A stretch of DNA of 64,000 nucleotides from NCBI GenBank assembly GCA_001574975.1, contig KQ965771.1:1-64000 (forward strand). The letters are read 5' to 3'. Source of the DNA: Gonapodya prolifera JEL478. Lineage: Eukaryota; Monoblepharomycota; Monoblepharidomycetes; Monoblepharidales; Gonapodyaceae. Below, one piece after another: positions 1 through 11,962 of this stretch (within the stretch, counting starts at the first letter, position 1; every line of letters begins with the position of its first letter). The notes under the pieces are model-generated. The model saw nothing but the letters and a program-made list of their open reading frames with translations. It had not been told where the DNA came from and ran no database searches. The translations under genes and the position numbers were made by a program.

Positions 1-95
1 CCCTAACCCTAACCCTAACCCTAACCCTAACCCTAACCCTAACCCTAACCCTAACCCTAACCCTAACCCTAACCCTAACCCTAACCCTAACCCTA
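1..95 (+). repeat. Telomere repeat tract (CCCTAA)n
   Basis: Fifteen perfect CCCTAA units run from the first base and end in a partial unit CCCTA at 91-95. This is the C-rich strand of a TTAGGG telomere read from the chromosome end inwards, so the window starts at, or very near, a true chromosome end. Directly inside it lies a broken retroelement. A short CCCTAACCCTAA match recurs near 208. TTAGGG telomeres are common to most fungi and animals. Confidence 0.97.
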
Positions 96-199
96 GAATT
101 TTCCCACATTCTCCTATATTAGGGCTATCTTTTGGTAGCACAATTGGAGCTGGGCATGAAGTTCTCATTCCCGAAAATCCCCCACCCTCACCCAGCGTC

Positions 200-1974
200 C
201 TATTGCACCCTAACCCTAAGCTGCAACTGAAGCACCATGGCAAGCTTATTCCCTACAACCTCTGAGTCTCGTACATCTTGGTAGGGGTTGATTTGTTTAC
301 CCACTGGGTCGAGCTCATTCCAGTAGCTGACACCTCTGTGGCAACAACTGCATATGCTTTACTCAGCAAATGGGTTTATCACTGGGGTGCTTTCAAGAGA
401 CTCCACAGTGATAATGCCCCTTGCTACCAAGGTTCTGGAACGCTTCAGCAAGAAGCTTTGGTTTTGTCATACTTTCTCATTCCCGGGTCACCCACAGGGG
501 AACTTGTATACTGAGAAGATGATGAAGCCCATCGTCCAATCTCTGTACATGTATGTCAACAATGAAGACCAACAAATTGGGACCTTTTTGTACAGCCCAT
601 TCAGTTTGCGCACAATTCTCGCATGCACTCTACCACCAGCTACGCTCCATTTTTTCTTGCCACCGGTACAGAGCCTCAACTACCAACAGACGTAATCACC
701 AGTGTTGAGCAACGGTTGTCACTTCACGATGGTGACAACTTACCTTTTACAGAGTTATTGTCCAAGTTGTACAAACATGTCTGTGAGCATATGAAGACGT
801 CTGCAGCGAAATGCAAGGAAGCGTTCAACTGTCATCAACAAGATGTTACAGTTGTTATTGGCAGTACAGTGATGATTTACATTAAGGAAGCTCATTGCAA
901 AGGGGACAGTACCAAGTTTGCTTCATACTGGGCTGGCCCTTACACCGTTACGGAACAAGTTACGCCTGTCACCTACTGTCTTGTGCATGTTCGCACTGGT
1001 TGACCAACTCTTGCTCACATGACTTGCCTTCAAAAGGTGCCGGTGTACATTCCGCTGCTGGATGCACAAACTGCACTGGCAGCAACCGCTTCATCTCTTG
1101 AAGAGGACTGGTTGTCTCCCACGGGATCTGCTGAGGATATGCCAGATGCCCTCGTTTCCCCTCTCAGTTCACATGCTGATGGTAGACCACAGTACGAAAT
1201 GGAACACATTTGGGTGAAACGTGGTCATGGCAAGAACACGCAGTACCTTGTAAAATTTCAAGGCTATGATGATCCTGAATGGACATTTGCCTATGATATC
1301 CAAGGTAAAGCTATGATCAAGGAGTATGAGTGACTGAACTTTCCAGGGAAAGTTAAAAAGCCTTGTGCTCCAAGATCTCCTGTCACTTCCTTAGAACGCA
1401 AATCATCTTGGAAAAGTGCTCATGTGGCACGGAACAAGAATTAATTCTGTTTCGGTGGGGACACCTCTTTGCAGGAAGGGGCGACCTCTCTCAGCCACTT
1501 CGCGTTTTATTATTATGGTCCACCTTTACTCTAACAGATTGGTGTCCCAAAAAGGATCTACTTGTGACAGGAGTTTTTACCCCAAGGGTTTCTCCTATTA
1601 GGGCTGTCAAACCGTGCCGTATGAGTTTGCGGTCTGACCAACAATGCTTTTTTCCCAATGGGTTTTGCATGTTGGGGTGTACATGGTCTGAACATAATCC
1701 TGGTGCGGACACCAGCCTTCCATAAGGAGGGGAGGTGTAGTGGAACTAACACTCGAAGGGGTTAGTAGGAACTACTGAAGCCTTGGGTAGGATGGGGCAT
1801 AAAGGTAGCTTCAGGCACCACTATTAATATGTTCAGGAGCCTCATATAGCAAGACCAATACACATCTATCTCACATACTACCATCTCTCTCTCCGTCCAA
1901 ACCTCTCTAGTCCCATGCAGCTACTTACCCATTGGATAACCCTAGGAGGCTGATCAAGTATCAGTTCTAGCACA
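200..1974 (+). mobile_element. Broken Ty3/gypsy chromovirus remnant (pol tail and 3' LTR)
   Basis: This is a fossil of a Ty3/gypsy (Metaviridae) LTR element of the chromovirus branch. What remains is the end of pol: part of the integrase core around 278-515 and 623-1003, and a chromodomain-like segment near 1190-1333, the usual last domain of chromoviral integrase. A purine-rich stretch around 1724-1734 precedes the 3' LTR at 1736. Gag, protease and reverse transcriptase are absent, so the 5' part was lost where the telomere now sits. The reading frame is interrupted roughly three to five times, so it looks dead. Without a second LTR the age cannot be measured, but recognisable domains suggest it is not ancient. 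Confidence 0.8.
1736..1974 (+). repeat. 3' LTR of the chromovirus remnant
   Basis: The stretch begins TGTAGTGGAAC directly after a purine-rich tract and ends TTCTAGCACA. The two ends form an imperfect inverted repeat (TGT...GAACT against its reverse complement), as expected of LTR termini starting TG and ending CA. It is about 239 bp long, which is short but normal for fungal Ty3/gypsy elements. The partner 5' LTR is not in the window. The outer boundary is inferred from the terminal inverted repeat only. Confidence 0.55.
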
Positions 1975-3306
1975 AGATGAACGCCTGCGACCACTGTTGC
2001 TCCCTTCTCATGGACTTCTGTGCACACGAAACACGCCTACCCACCAAGGCTTTTGTCAACACACTGCCCACCACTACCCATCGACCGCGCCCTCCCTCAT
2101 AACCAACCAACAACCATCTCAACCCCCCCCTAGCAGACTTTGGACGTTTTGGGCCATACGGACTTTTGGAAGTTACTTACGAAACTCTTATTGACTGCGT
2201 GGACTTTTTCTAGACGGTGTTAACTTTACTTATCAACTCTAGGGATACGTGCTACACTTCTCTCCACCCGGAGGGTAGTGTGAGGGGCTTGGTCGCTCCC
2301 TCACAGTTGCTTTGGTCGGTGCCCGGACCACCGCTCATCTACACCGCGGAAGCACATTGGACTCCCGTTTCATAAGCAAAGAGAAAAGCATAAACTAGAT
2401 ATTGGCGATATATAAAACACTTGTAATTTGCTAAACAACAAGTTCTATAACTTCAAAATCACTCGTCTGTCCCGTCTCCCGGATCACTTGGTGTGATCCT
2501 CGTCTCTCTCCATTCTCACTCTACTCGTACTCGTACTTGCACGCTCCCTGCGTGCCCTTGGACTCTCCCGACCCCCGCCTGCACCCCCTGACAGGTTCCA
2601 GTGATTTGGCTGCATGGGGGCAGAAATTGGTCTGCCTGCTTGATTGTGACGTTTTTTGGTTTCTTTGATTCCCTGCAAGTTCACGGAGGGGTGTGACATC
2701 TGCCGATTTGTTTGGGTGCGGGGTTTCACAAGGGCTGTGAGATAACTGGGGTCTACTAGTCCTCTGCAATCTCAGCAATTGCCGATGCCGCCTTCTTGGG
2801 GTCACATTCCAGATAATGCCAATAATCTAAAAACAAATTGTTCATCAGAAACGGGTGAAACAGAGTTTCGGTTCTCTCCTCTGGGTGCTCATTGTCGACA
2901 ACAACATTGGAGCCAGAGATTGAAGCAACCTCTGATGCAAAAACCTTTTCATATTGGGAGGAATCACTTCATTGTTTCAGGTAGAATTGGGAATGCGACA
3001 GGGACTTAAGGATGTGCCTGGGGTCATAGTTCCAGCAAACATGGGGGGTATGCTCGAGTTGGTGGGTCGTGAATATTATTGAACTTGAATGCACAGCTTC
3101 ACAGCGTGACGTCTCGCCTGGAGAGGACGAACGGGAGTAAACATAATTTCAACATTTGACAGTCAGCACTTTCCAATGACTACCACGTTGAAGCAGCACT
3201 ATCATTTATCAAAATCATCTCATTTTATTTAGTTGCATCAGTAGACAATATCGTCTGGCATATGTCAGCTTCATTTTACACGCATCTGAGTACCCTTGGA
3301 CGACAG
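1975..3306. other. Subtelomeric stretch without a supported gene
   Basis: I find no reading frame here with recognisable protein character. A TATATAAAA-like motif lies near 2410. A perfect 7-bp hairpin (GGATCAC, loop TTGGT, GTGATCC) lies at 2481-2499. Part of 2215-2600 might be another old LTR, but no second copy or clear ends support that. Confidence 0.5.
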
Positions 3307-5284
3307 TCACAGCACCTTCCAGTCAGTTCCCTTTGCAACTCTCACACCATCAGAAGGCCTCACTCGGACCCTGTGTGGCACTACGCCCATGGGCAGTGTA
3401 GACCGCGACACTGAAGATTTGGCAGGTACCGTCATTGGGGTCCGGGCGTGCTCGGGTCCTGAATTTGGTTCTGGAGGTACCATGATGATAGGTTCCTCGT
3501 CTTCACCGGTGACTGTGTCCAGATCCACCGAGGTAATTGGGTTATCCTCCGAGTGTCGCTGAACCCCAGCGTCGGCCTCTGCCCCGTACACCAATGCGGC
3601 AAGTTCAGCCGCCCACGATCCCTCGTTCTTCCCGTGTGTCCGGCCAATTTCTATGTCGCTGGACGTTGGATTGTATTCGGGGAAGTGTGTCCAGGACGAG
3701 TCCATGGTCGCTTCTTTTGCAAAGAAAGTCAAGGGATTCGACCTTGCGGCAACGGCAGTTAGCGGAGGTACAGGGCTTGGAAGTTCTTCGCAGATTTCTG
3801 TAACTTCGGGTACGGGAGTGAGAGGGCCCGGGTGCACATGCAGCATTGCCTGTGGGGCTTCATTCGTCAAGAACTTCGAGGCCTTGACTTGTCTGCGGTG
3901 CGGCTTTCCCACGGCAAAACGCGCTCTTGTGTTTCCACTTGACGTGCCCCTGACTGGTGCTGTGTCTGTTGCCGATCCCATGTCTGTTCCTTCTCGCTCG
4001 TGTTTGGGAGCCCGTCGTCCCTTTTCCAAGCCTGTCTCCACTAATTTCGCTGCGGCATCTCCATAAATTTGGCGCCGACGCAACCTTTCCATCTGTGTAC
4101 ATGTGCTTGTATTAATTGTTCGCAACACAGATCATCAAGCGCATTTGCTCACACGTGCAAGATACCCTGAGTTTGAAAAGTCCGGTCCCAGACGGCCCAC
4201 CCCTGGATCAAACAGCCCCCGGCTGATATCTCGGTGAGGTTCTGATAGTCGTGCGCTTTGAGCTGACGCAGGGAGTGGATGGGGGTCGACATGTCGAATG
4301 GGTGGAAGCACCGGAATTCGTTCTCGAGCTTGAGTTGGTTCGACGAGTAGAGGTTGTGCGGGGGTGCTTTTAAAAGAATACAGTTTGGGCGGATGAGACG
4401 GAATGGGCGGCGGAGTCGGGGTGGGTGCGAGACTAGCGAAAGATTCGTGGGGTGGGCCGGGATCAGAGGGTGGCTTTGGTGGAATATGATGCACATGGGC
4501 ACCTGCGTCTGCGGAAAGTAATAGGGATGGCTGTTGTCGAAGCTGCTCGATATCGTGTAGAGTCTTTCGATCCCGTGTGTCTGTTTCATTTGGGGATTGG
4601 GCCTTCCTTCTCGAACCAGCAAGCGCCTGCAAGCCTTCAAGGACTTCGAGGGTACGTCTCCCTCCGCCCCCGGGTACGTCGAATTCACCAAGATGGGCGA
4701 GAGTGGTGTATGTGGGCGAGGAGTCCGGCTGGGTAGAGATTTCTGCTAGTGCGAGAGATGCGGGAGGTAGGTACAGGCGAAGAAGAAGGTCGGCAGCCGA
4801 GTACATAGAAGAGAGAGTAATCGCGGGCGGAGAGAATACTGAGCGAAGTAGAAGTTCGGCGCGAGAAGGTCCAGGTGGTTCTAAGGGTTTGGAGGTGGGA
4901 GGGTTTGCATCGGGGGAACGAGAAGGACGATCGCGGAATCCGCTAGCGGGAGTGTCGGGTGTTTGAGGTGCGGACAGAGGCCTGCGAGACTGGTAAGTTC
5001 CTGGGGGGACAGAAGTTCGAAGAAATTTAGACTTACCAACCCAGATTGATCAAATCCACCGAATCCGAGACATAAACTCCCTCGTTGCGAATGTCCTTAT
5101 CCAGCGATCGATTCATGGCGTCGGTGAAATGCTGCGTCGCCTTCATTTGGCTTCCCACAGCTCGATGGACTCGGACACCAGCCAACACATTCTGTACCGC
5201 TGTTGAACGCTCCTGGATCCGGTCGGCAGGCGCCGATTGCTTGTGTGGCACTGCGACTGGAATGCGACTCGCCGTTGCGGTCAT
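3307..5284 (-). CDS. Unrecognised proline-rich protein, three exons
   Basis: I do not recognise the family. Three exons can be joined in phase. Exon 1 starts at the ATG at 5284 and ends just before a GTAAGT near 5035. A 55-nt intron ends at CGCAG. Exon 2 runs to about 4154 and is rich in proline and serine (repeated PPxP runs). A 59-nt intron (GTGAGC...ACACAG) precedes exon 3, which begins MERLRRRQIYGDAAAK and ends at the TGA at 3307. The product would be about 620 aa, with no signal peptide or membrane segment. Exon 1 (ERSTAVQNVLAGVRVHRA...) looks helical and soluble; the rest looks largely disordered with an acidic C-terminal third. The splice phases agree at both junctions, which supports the model more than the composition does. 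Confidence 0.6.
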
Positions 5285-5599
5285 ATACGGTGTGTTTGGC
5301 TCACAGTGTGGGTTCTAGGATTTGAGGATTGACAGCCAGTTTACTTGAACGCACTACTCAGAAATGCGTTCCTCGACCGTCTTTGAAATATAATAAGCAG
5401 CAAGAGAAGATTACTTAGACGCTTTTCGAGTCAGCTGCTGCTGCCCAACAATTCAAATGTGCCGCCGCCACAAATACACCATGTCGACGTACTTGATAAG
5501 AGCGCAGATTTACCAGCACGGCTGTCCTGGAAGATTTACCTATTCTGGTTGGTCGCGCACTCCCTCCTTTGGTCCAGTTCTGTTTGCCACATACCAAAG

Positions 5600-6718
5600 A
5601 TGACCTACTTCGACCGCCAGAACGCTACGTCCTACGTTGATGTCTCTGTGGAGCCAGGAATCGAAGTTAACAAGTTTCTTTTGGCGACGGAAGAGGTTCG
5701 TCTCTCGGTTATGTCCAAAGCCCAATGTCACTCTAATCAACGCACCCCGCTGCAGGTTGTTGGAATCTTCAGTGAGTTTCGCCGAAGAAAATGAAGTCTG
5801 GAATTGCGTGGACAACATTCCCATGTCGCGATCGTTCTCGGTCGTTCCATGCCGTTTGCTCTCACCTTTGTCTAAAAGGACTTCTAAACGCGACGGCCTT
5901 CGCCCCTGTGATTAGCGATATGAACGGAAACATCAAAGTACCGTCATGTCGCTGGGCGATTCTTCCAGACAGACGAAAGAATCACCGTTATTGGATTTGT
6001 CACTCTAGAAAATCCGCGACAAGTACAACGAGAACCCTTCGGCGACTCCAACTCTCCAATCAATCATTCAAGACGAAAGAGCAAAGGGACAGGACACAGC
6101 CACTGTAGGAATGCAGGTTCGTTTCGCCACCTTGGTACCAAGACATTTTCGTTCCTCGCCCTCATTCACTCCACCTCTCATCGGCCGACCTGCAGTGGCT
6201 ATTCCGGGGACTCTGCTTCACTTCAGACGCTCTCCGCGATTCTCTTTCCAACCCGAGCCACGAGCTCGCCGAAAGCTTCACAAAGGTGACACCAACCGAA
6301 AACCCGCGCTCGTTTCCCTGTGTTCTTTGTGTCGATACACTTGTTGTGTTTCAGTCATACGAGGGCACGCTGAAGCCATACCACGGCTTCTTGGTGAAGG
6401 GTATTTTCACGGTGAGTTCGTTGCTCAGCCATCAATGTCCTATCCACCACTAACGAGATCGCTGTTCCTACACGAAGGTCGCAATGAAAGCATGCCCGTA
6501 CCGAAAGGACTTTTTCCTCAAGCTTGGCCCCGACGTGAGCGTCGTGGAGCACAAGATGGAGATTTGGCTTCAAGGGTTGGAGAAGATCAACGGCATCATG
6601 TGCGGGGTGTACAAGGTGAGTTCATACCGGGGGCCGGGGGATTACCCTTGACATGGAAACGTCCTCAATGGCACCGCTTGCGCGATAGCACCTGAGTCTC
6701 GATGTGCGACCGAAATAG
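5600..6718 (+). CDS. Glycolipid transfer protein (GLTP)
   Basis: A soluble protein that moves glycosphingolipids between membranes. Seven short exons join in phase to about 197 aa, close to the usual 190-210. It starts MTYFDRQNATSYVDV. The lipid headgroup centre is present: the D-x3-N-x2-K motif (DMNGNIKK) near residues 50-57, the tryptophan of MQWLFRGL near residue 94, and the histidine of KPYHGFLVKG near residue 133. The C-terminal helix WLQGLEKINGIM and a short tail HLSLDVRPK follow. Two introns begin with GTTCGT rather than GTRAGT; both are forced by the conserved protein. An upstream in-frame ATG exists at 5459, but family similarity begins at 5600. It is convergent with the zinc finger gene downstream. 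Confidence 0.93.
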
Positions 6719-6991
6719 ACAACAGCCAGGGTGACGCCCAGCGCTTTGGGATCCCGACGGGGAGGTTTGAATGTCAGGATTTGGAAGAAAGGGCGAACAC
6801 GTCAACGGGAAGCGACATTTATCAATCAAGATAGTGTGAAACAATACATGCAAAGTGCTAAATCTGAAAAACGTGGCGGCGCATTGACCAAACCGAAGAC
6901 TGGGAGATGTGAGGTGTGATGTGGCTATCTGCATTCAACAAGGGACCGGACAGGATCGCTGGAACCAGGAAGACGTCACTTCTTGTGCTGT

Positions 6992-8742
6992 TTAGTGGCC
7001 GTCTGCTGTTCCCGACGCAGTAGCCCGGCAGGGTTTCTTCTTTGCGCGATGTCGATGGAGGTGGTCGGCTCGGGAGAAGGTCTGGCGTCAAGGAGGTAGG
7101 GTTAGGGTGTATATCAGGTCGCCAAGCACGTCAACTACTGACAGAACACATACCTCTCCACAATTGGGACACAGGTAAGGTCGCACTCCGGAGTGAATGC
7201 GGAGGTGTCGTCGCAAGTCGGCGGAGCGGCGAAACTACGGGTCGACAGCGCGGAACGAGAGACGACAGAACATGGCTTGGTTGGTGCGATCACGCATGGA
7301 GGGGGTCGAGTCGACATTCTCACCTTTTGGTTACACAGGTCACAAACAGCAGATGCTTGCATCCCATAGACGTCAGTGGCTATTTCGAGCGACGACGACT
7401 CTCCCTGATTGCGGCCCGAATCTGACCGCCAATGTGTCGGCGCCTTCCCATCACCAGGTTTCGAAGACGTGGTCAGACGTCTCTCTGGCTCGAACGTCTG
7501 ATAGTCATCCTCGTGTTGGTCGGTTTCTGCTTTCGGTTGTGGATGGTAATGCGTCGTCGGGGGTGACTGGACAAGCGCGGCACTCGAGTCACCATAGGTC
7601 GTGCTGGGCGGCGATGGAAGGATATAGACGCTGGCCGATGGGTTCCCGTCCGCGTCCAAGAGAGGTTGTGTATGTATGTGCGTCTCGGTCGGGTCAATGC
7701 GCGCTGGGATTGTGTACACTCTGTACGTTTGTCCGCTGGCGGTTGCATACGTTTCTGGTTGTGGTGCAGCGGGTACGAAGGTAGGAAGAGATTCGGAAGC
7801 GTAGCTCGTGGTGTAGACGGTGCGATCGTCCTCGACTGAAGTGGCGTATATGGGTGAAACGGTTGCAGGCGTGGCGGTGGTAGATGGGTGTTGATACTGA
7901 TACTGCCAATTCGACAGGTTTGACTCCGACGTTGCATACACGATCGTCGCAGGGGTGGGAGCAGCACTTTCGAGCATTGACGGAGCAGCAAGTGTGTACT
8001 GTACGTGCTGAGTCGATGGACGATGCAATGGGTCACCATCTGTGGCGGCGGGGACTTCGTAGCGGATGCATGTCATCTGCGGGTGTTGAATGATGGCGTA
8101 CTGCGGCGGAGAAGAAATGTACGAGACGCCACTGTGAATCGCGGGCCCAGTTGATGAGTAGCCATTGACGGTCGCATTCGAGGGTCTATAATTGGTCCGG
8201 CGAAAACATGAGTTCACTGATCTTGAACCACATCTGTGCAAACCATTGTCACAATAGATACTCACGGAACACGAATCACAGTCGCGCTATGTGCTCGCGC
8301 CAATGGAGTGGCTTGCGCGATCGCAATTGAGCCGTTCGGCGAGTCGACATATGATCCTCCGGATAGTGTTACGTAACTGCTCGGCCCCTGGTCTGCGTAG
8401 ACCGTTCTCCCATAAGAATTCGCGTTTGGTGCAGGTGTATAATACGTGGAGATGTTGCCGTCAATGGAGGAATTGGCTGCTTCTGCTTGCCCCGCCCGTC
8501 CAACGCTTTGAGTCTGGCCGTTTGTGGGTACGGCGACGACGTAGACTTGACCGCCGTGGCCCGGTGGCGATGCAGCGTGGGTCGTCATCCCTAGAAATAC
8601 GCCCTTCGTTTCCTCGTCTGCTATTGTCTTGTGAGCAAATCTAACTCACCCTCCTGCCACCGAACGCCGCTGCGTCTGCTGCTTTCAATCAAGGGAGTGT
8701 AGACTCGTTCGATGTCTTCTCGAGTAATCGCGCGTGAATCTC
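6992..8742 (-). CDS. Zinc finger protein, C2H2 plus atypical C2HC finger at C-terminus
   Basis: A likely DNA-binding transcription factor. A long Ser/Thr/Tyr/Pro-rich N-terminal region (residues about 30-440) leads to two adjacent fingers made visible by splicing. Finger 1 is CDLCNQKFRRSADLRRHLRIH, interrupted by an 89-nt intron after CDLCNQK and fitting C-x2-C-x12-H-x3-H exactly. Finger 2 is CPNCGETFSRADHLHRH, interrupted by an intron after CPNCGE; it lacks the last histidine and offers a cysteine a few residues later (KKKPC). The protein ends ASGTADGH at the TAA at 6992. The exon with ERVYTPLIESSRRSG (8742 down to about 8650) precedes the MTTHAASPPG exon; the first exon and true start are not resolved and may lie up to about 8940. 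Confidence 0.75.
7094..7112. repeat. Interstitial TTAGGG-like motif in an intron
   Basis: The plus strand reads GGTAGGGTTAGGGTG inside the last intron of the zinc finger gene. On the coding strand it gives a C-rich CCCTAACCCTACC stretch in that intron, so it may simply act as a pyrimidine-rich intron segment. Confidence 0.5.
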
Positions 8743-9604
8743 CTGCGCGTTATCAGCGTCACTGGTAAATCTTTGACTTTCAGGTCGCGTGCTTTGGACG
8801 TCCCTAAGAGGCCGCACGCCGATCTTTTTCTCCCTGGCGACATGTTTACGCGGTACACACCAACAGAATCCATGTAGACAGGGAAAGAAGACGAATAAGA
8901 ATCACTCCCACGGTGTTTGGAGTTTGTTTTGCCATCTGACAACCTTGGGATGTTACATATTTACATATTTTCCGAAGACTGACCGCATATCATCGGGTTG
9001 AGAGTAGAGTAATTGAATCTACTTGCAATTATTGGAGGTTGTTCACCGGCTGTTGTATAAATGTGACGTGAATGGATGTGTAAGCAGCTATTTTGGCATT
9101 GCCGAGCACATGCAATGGCGGCGAATGTCGTATTCCGAAGCACCCAGCACCCCACTTGCAGAAGCTGCCTTTGATCGCTTCTTTTGCCGCAGCGTGCAAA
9201 GCGTCATCCAGTGGTCGCAATCGCGATCTGCTTGGCGTATTCCTTTGTCCCTGATCGTGACCATTCGGCTTCCCGGTTTTTGGGTATCTTCGTCCCTATG
9301 ACTGGAGACTCATATCTAGACCGAATTTTGATATATGAAGTTTACGAAGGTATGCGTTACAAATGGTCTATGACCCGTCGAGCCACTCGGTCGAGCTGAA
9401 GGCATCTTGACGGCCGCGCACGTCGTAAACAAATGTAATGGCACAGAGTCCTCTTCAAGTTTCCGATACATTCCGATGAATTTCATTTGTCTTTCTTGCT
9501 ACGAGTCCCCCGAAGTTTCTCGAATTTCCGGAGTCGAACCCGACCACAGCAGGACTTTAAAATTCGCAACATTTACAACACAAACAGGAAACACTCCCTT
9601 CCCG
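8743..9604. promoter_or_regulatory. Divergent intergenic region between zinc finger gene and CFAP100
   Basis: About 0.65-0.85 kb separates two divergent genes and should hold both promoters. It may also hold the unresolved first exon of the zinc finger gene (8750-8940). A TATAAA-like string lies at about 9056. No RNA gene or repeat is evident. Confidence 0.4.
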
Positions 9605-11774
9605 ATGGCGTCTGCTTTGACGCATCCGCCGCTGCCATCGTCTTACTCTAGCTCATCGTCGCAGCTGCCAACACTTCCAGCGATTACAAAAGGAGCACCC
9701 GAACAACCTTCGCGCAAGAACACCATCCCTCGAAAGAAGACGAGGAAGCCGAAATTGTCGGACCTCGAGAATCCATTCAGAATACCGACTGATGACGAGG
9801 TTAGTGCAATGAAGCTTCAATCGAAGGGTGGGCGGAGAGGGAGCAGCTCAGAGAGTGTTTCGTACGTGATTCCTTGGAAGTGCAAAGTCCTGACCTCCGC
9901 CCTCGCTTACTTCCATTCACCGAATACATTTGAAACGAATGAATACCGAATGATCGTGCGTCACCCATCAGATCACCGGCTCGCGAAGCAGTGGGGGAAC
10001 TTCCCTATTCCCAGGACCCAAACGAACTACTGTCAAAGCTCTTCTCGCAGAAGACGAATCCGAGCGCGCATTTCGTGAAGAGCTTGCCAGGAAGGAGGAG
10101 CAGTGGGCTGTTCGATGGGGTAGCGCTGGACGTGAGCTTACGAATCGCAAATGAAATCCACCAATCGCTTCCACATCCCACACTCCCATCTTCAGCCGAC
10201 GCACGCAGCAATGCAGACCCTCTCCACTCGTTCGTGCTTTCCAAGCGATACATGTTCCTTCTTCAACACTCGTTGGAAGTGAAGCGTGGAGAGATGCGAA
10301 AACTGGACGAAGTTGCCAGAGCAGAGGAGCGCAAGCTGATAGAAGACGAGCGCGCGCTAGATGAAGACGCTGCAAGGTTCGACTTGTTCTTGAAGGAGAA
10401 TGATCGCAACAGTGTGGAAGCGATAAAGAAGTACGCGCTACTCCTTGTGCAAACGGGCTTGGTGAAACGATAACCCCTCGTTTCAGAGCCGAAGCCGAAA
10501 CCAAGTTTAAGTTGGATCGAGTCCACGAGATTAAGCGACTTGCTCTGCAAATGGTCTCTACGCGGTCAGATCTGTCCAAGTGTGCCGACCAACTGCGAGA
10601 CCTCAAACAGTATCGAGAGTTCTTGGAGAGCGTGGCGCCCCCCGAGTGGAAGAGAGAGCATTTAAAATCGAAGAAAGTAACGGGTGACGGAGGCAAGGAT
10701 GGGACTGATGATGGAAAGAGTCAGTTCTCTTGTCTCTTTTCTGCGCCGTGTTACCTCTGCAATAATCCGTTGGATCCCGGTGTCAGAAGTCTCCTCCGCT
10801 CGACCCATGTCATCAGGGCCCCGAGACCGCCCCCAATCCGCCGACGTATCCTCCGACCCTACCGCCATCGACGACGACCTGGAGGACGCCGAAGACCCCG
10901 CCAGCTTACCCTTCACGCACCCATCGGATCTTCTTCGTGTCTTTTCCGAGCTCGAGGAGACGAACCTGAAGCTAATTCAGGCGTCGCAGGAAAGCGAGGC
11001 CGCCCTCGACGAGGTACGGCAGGAGCGGATCAAGGAGGAGAAGAGGATGGTGGACGAGGTCGGAGGGTTGAAGGCGCAGATTGTAGCCGTGGAGGCCAAG
11101 ATTACGGAGGAGGAGGCGAGGGCAAGTTTCTTGGAGGAGAGGACGAAGTGAGTCGGTTTCTGTGAACGCAGTTGAGATTCGAAGTGGAAGAGCGATTCAA
11201 ATTGAACACGTAACATTCTCAGAGCTATTGCCATGAACGCCTCCACAACCTCACACGACCGCCTTCTCACTGACCTCCACAAGAAAGTTCGCGAAACTCA
11301 CCGCAAGTGCGTGGCGGGTGAAGGCGCTGGTGGGGCGTCCGAGTCAAGTGGAGGTGGCGGCACGGCGTCGGCGCAGTTGGACACGTTGACGATGCTGGCC
11401 GAAATTGAGAACAGGTTGGAAGGGTTGCTTGATACGTTGGATTCGATGCCGCCAGAGAAGGTCGAGGCAGCCGAGAAGGTATGTCATTCTGATTGTCTTG
11501 CTGGCGTGACCCGAACTTTCGCTCTAACAACCGATCGCCGTCATTTCAGGCCCGCGAGAAAGATCGACGTCGTCGTCTTCGCGATCTCAAAGCCGCCCAA
11601 GCACGTGCGGTACAAGAAGAGCGCGTCAGGCGTGCCATGGAGCGTGCGCGCGCGCCTGTCAAGAAGCAAATGGGGAAGCGCGGCATGTGGAGGAGCCGCC
11701 CGGTGGAGAAGCGGCGGGAGGAGGAGAAGGGGGAGACGGTTGAGGAGGAGGACGGCGCGTGGTTTTGGAATTGA
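9605..11774 (+). CDS. CFAP100: Cilia- and flagella-associated protein 100 (CFAP100/CCDC37/MIA1)
   Basis: A coiled-coil axonemal protein of the modifier of inner arms (MIA) complex, which works with CFAP73 on I1 inner-arm dynein and waveform. The N-terminal NPFRIPTDDEV motif, the region LLAEDESERAFREELARKEEQ, and the DUF4200 coiled coil (SKRYMFLLQHSLEVKRGEM to RYREFLESVAPPEW-type residues around 10235-10650) are all in order. The second half carries SDLLRVFSELEETNLKLIQ and a C-terminal MPPEKVEAAEKA...RRRLRDLK segment as in animal and algal orthologues. Introns fall near 9862, 10131, 10473, 11150 and 11480. The ATG at 9605 starts a short Ser/Pro-rich leader. Its presence implies a motile flagellum, so the host should be a zoosporic fungus. 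Confidence 0.92.
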
Positions 11775-11962
11775 TGCGGTCCTATACTTTTGGGGCTAAT
11801 TGTGTTTTCGTGTATCTATCAATGTGATTGTTTTCTATTATGTCTTTGTGGTGTGGTATCTTTGAAGCCTATCTACATAAAGTAATACAAGGTGTAATAG
11901 TGATACAAAACAGCCTCGGGATCAAAAAAAAGAAAATGAGTTGGCGACGGCTGGCCAAAACT

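Noticed and set aside
2215-2600. Second solo LTR downstream of the chromovirus remnant
   Set aside because: TATA-like and CT-rich strings are suggestive, but no terminal inverted repeat, target duplication or second copy is visible.
9510-9545. Possible tRNA on the minus strand (GGGTTCGACTCC-like string)
   Set aside because: The bases flanking the TTCGA loop do not form a T-stem, and no anticodon or D arm fits upstream.
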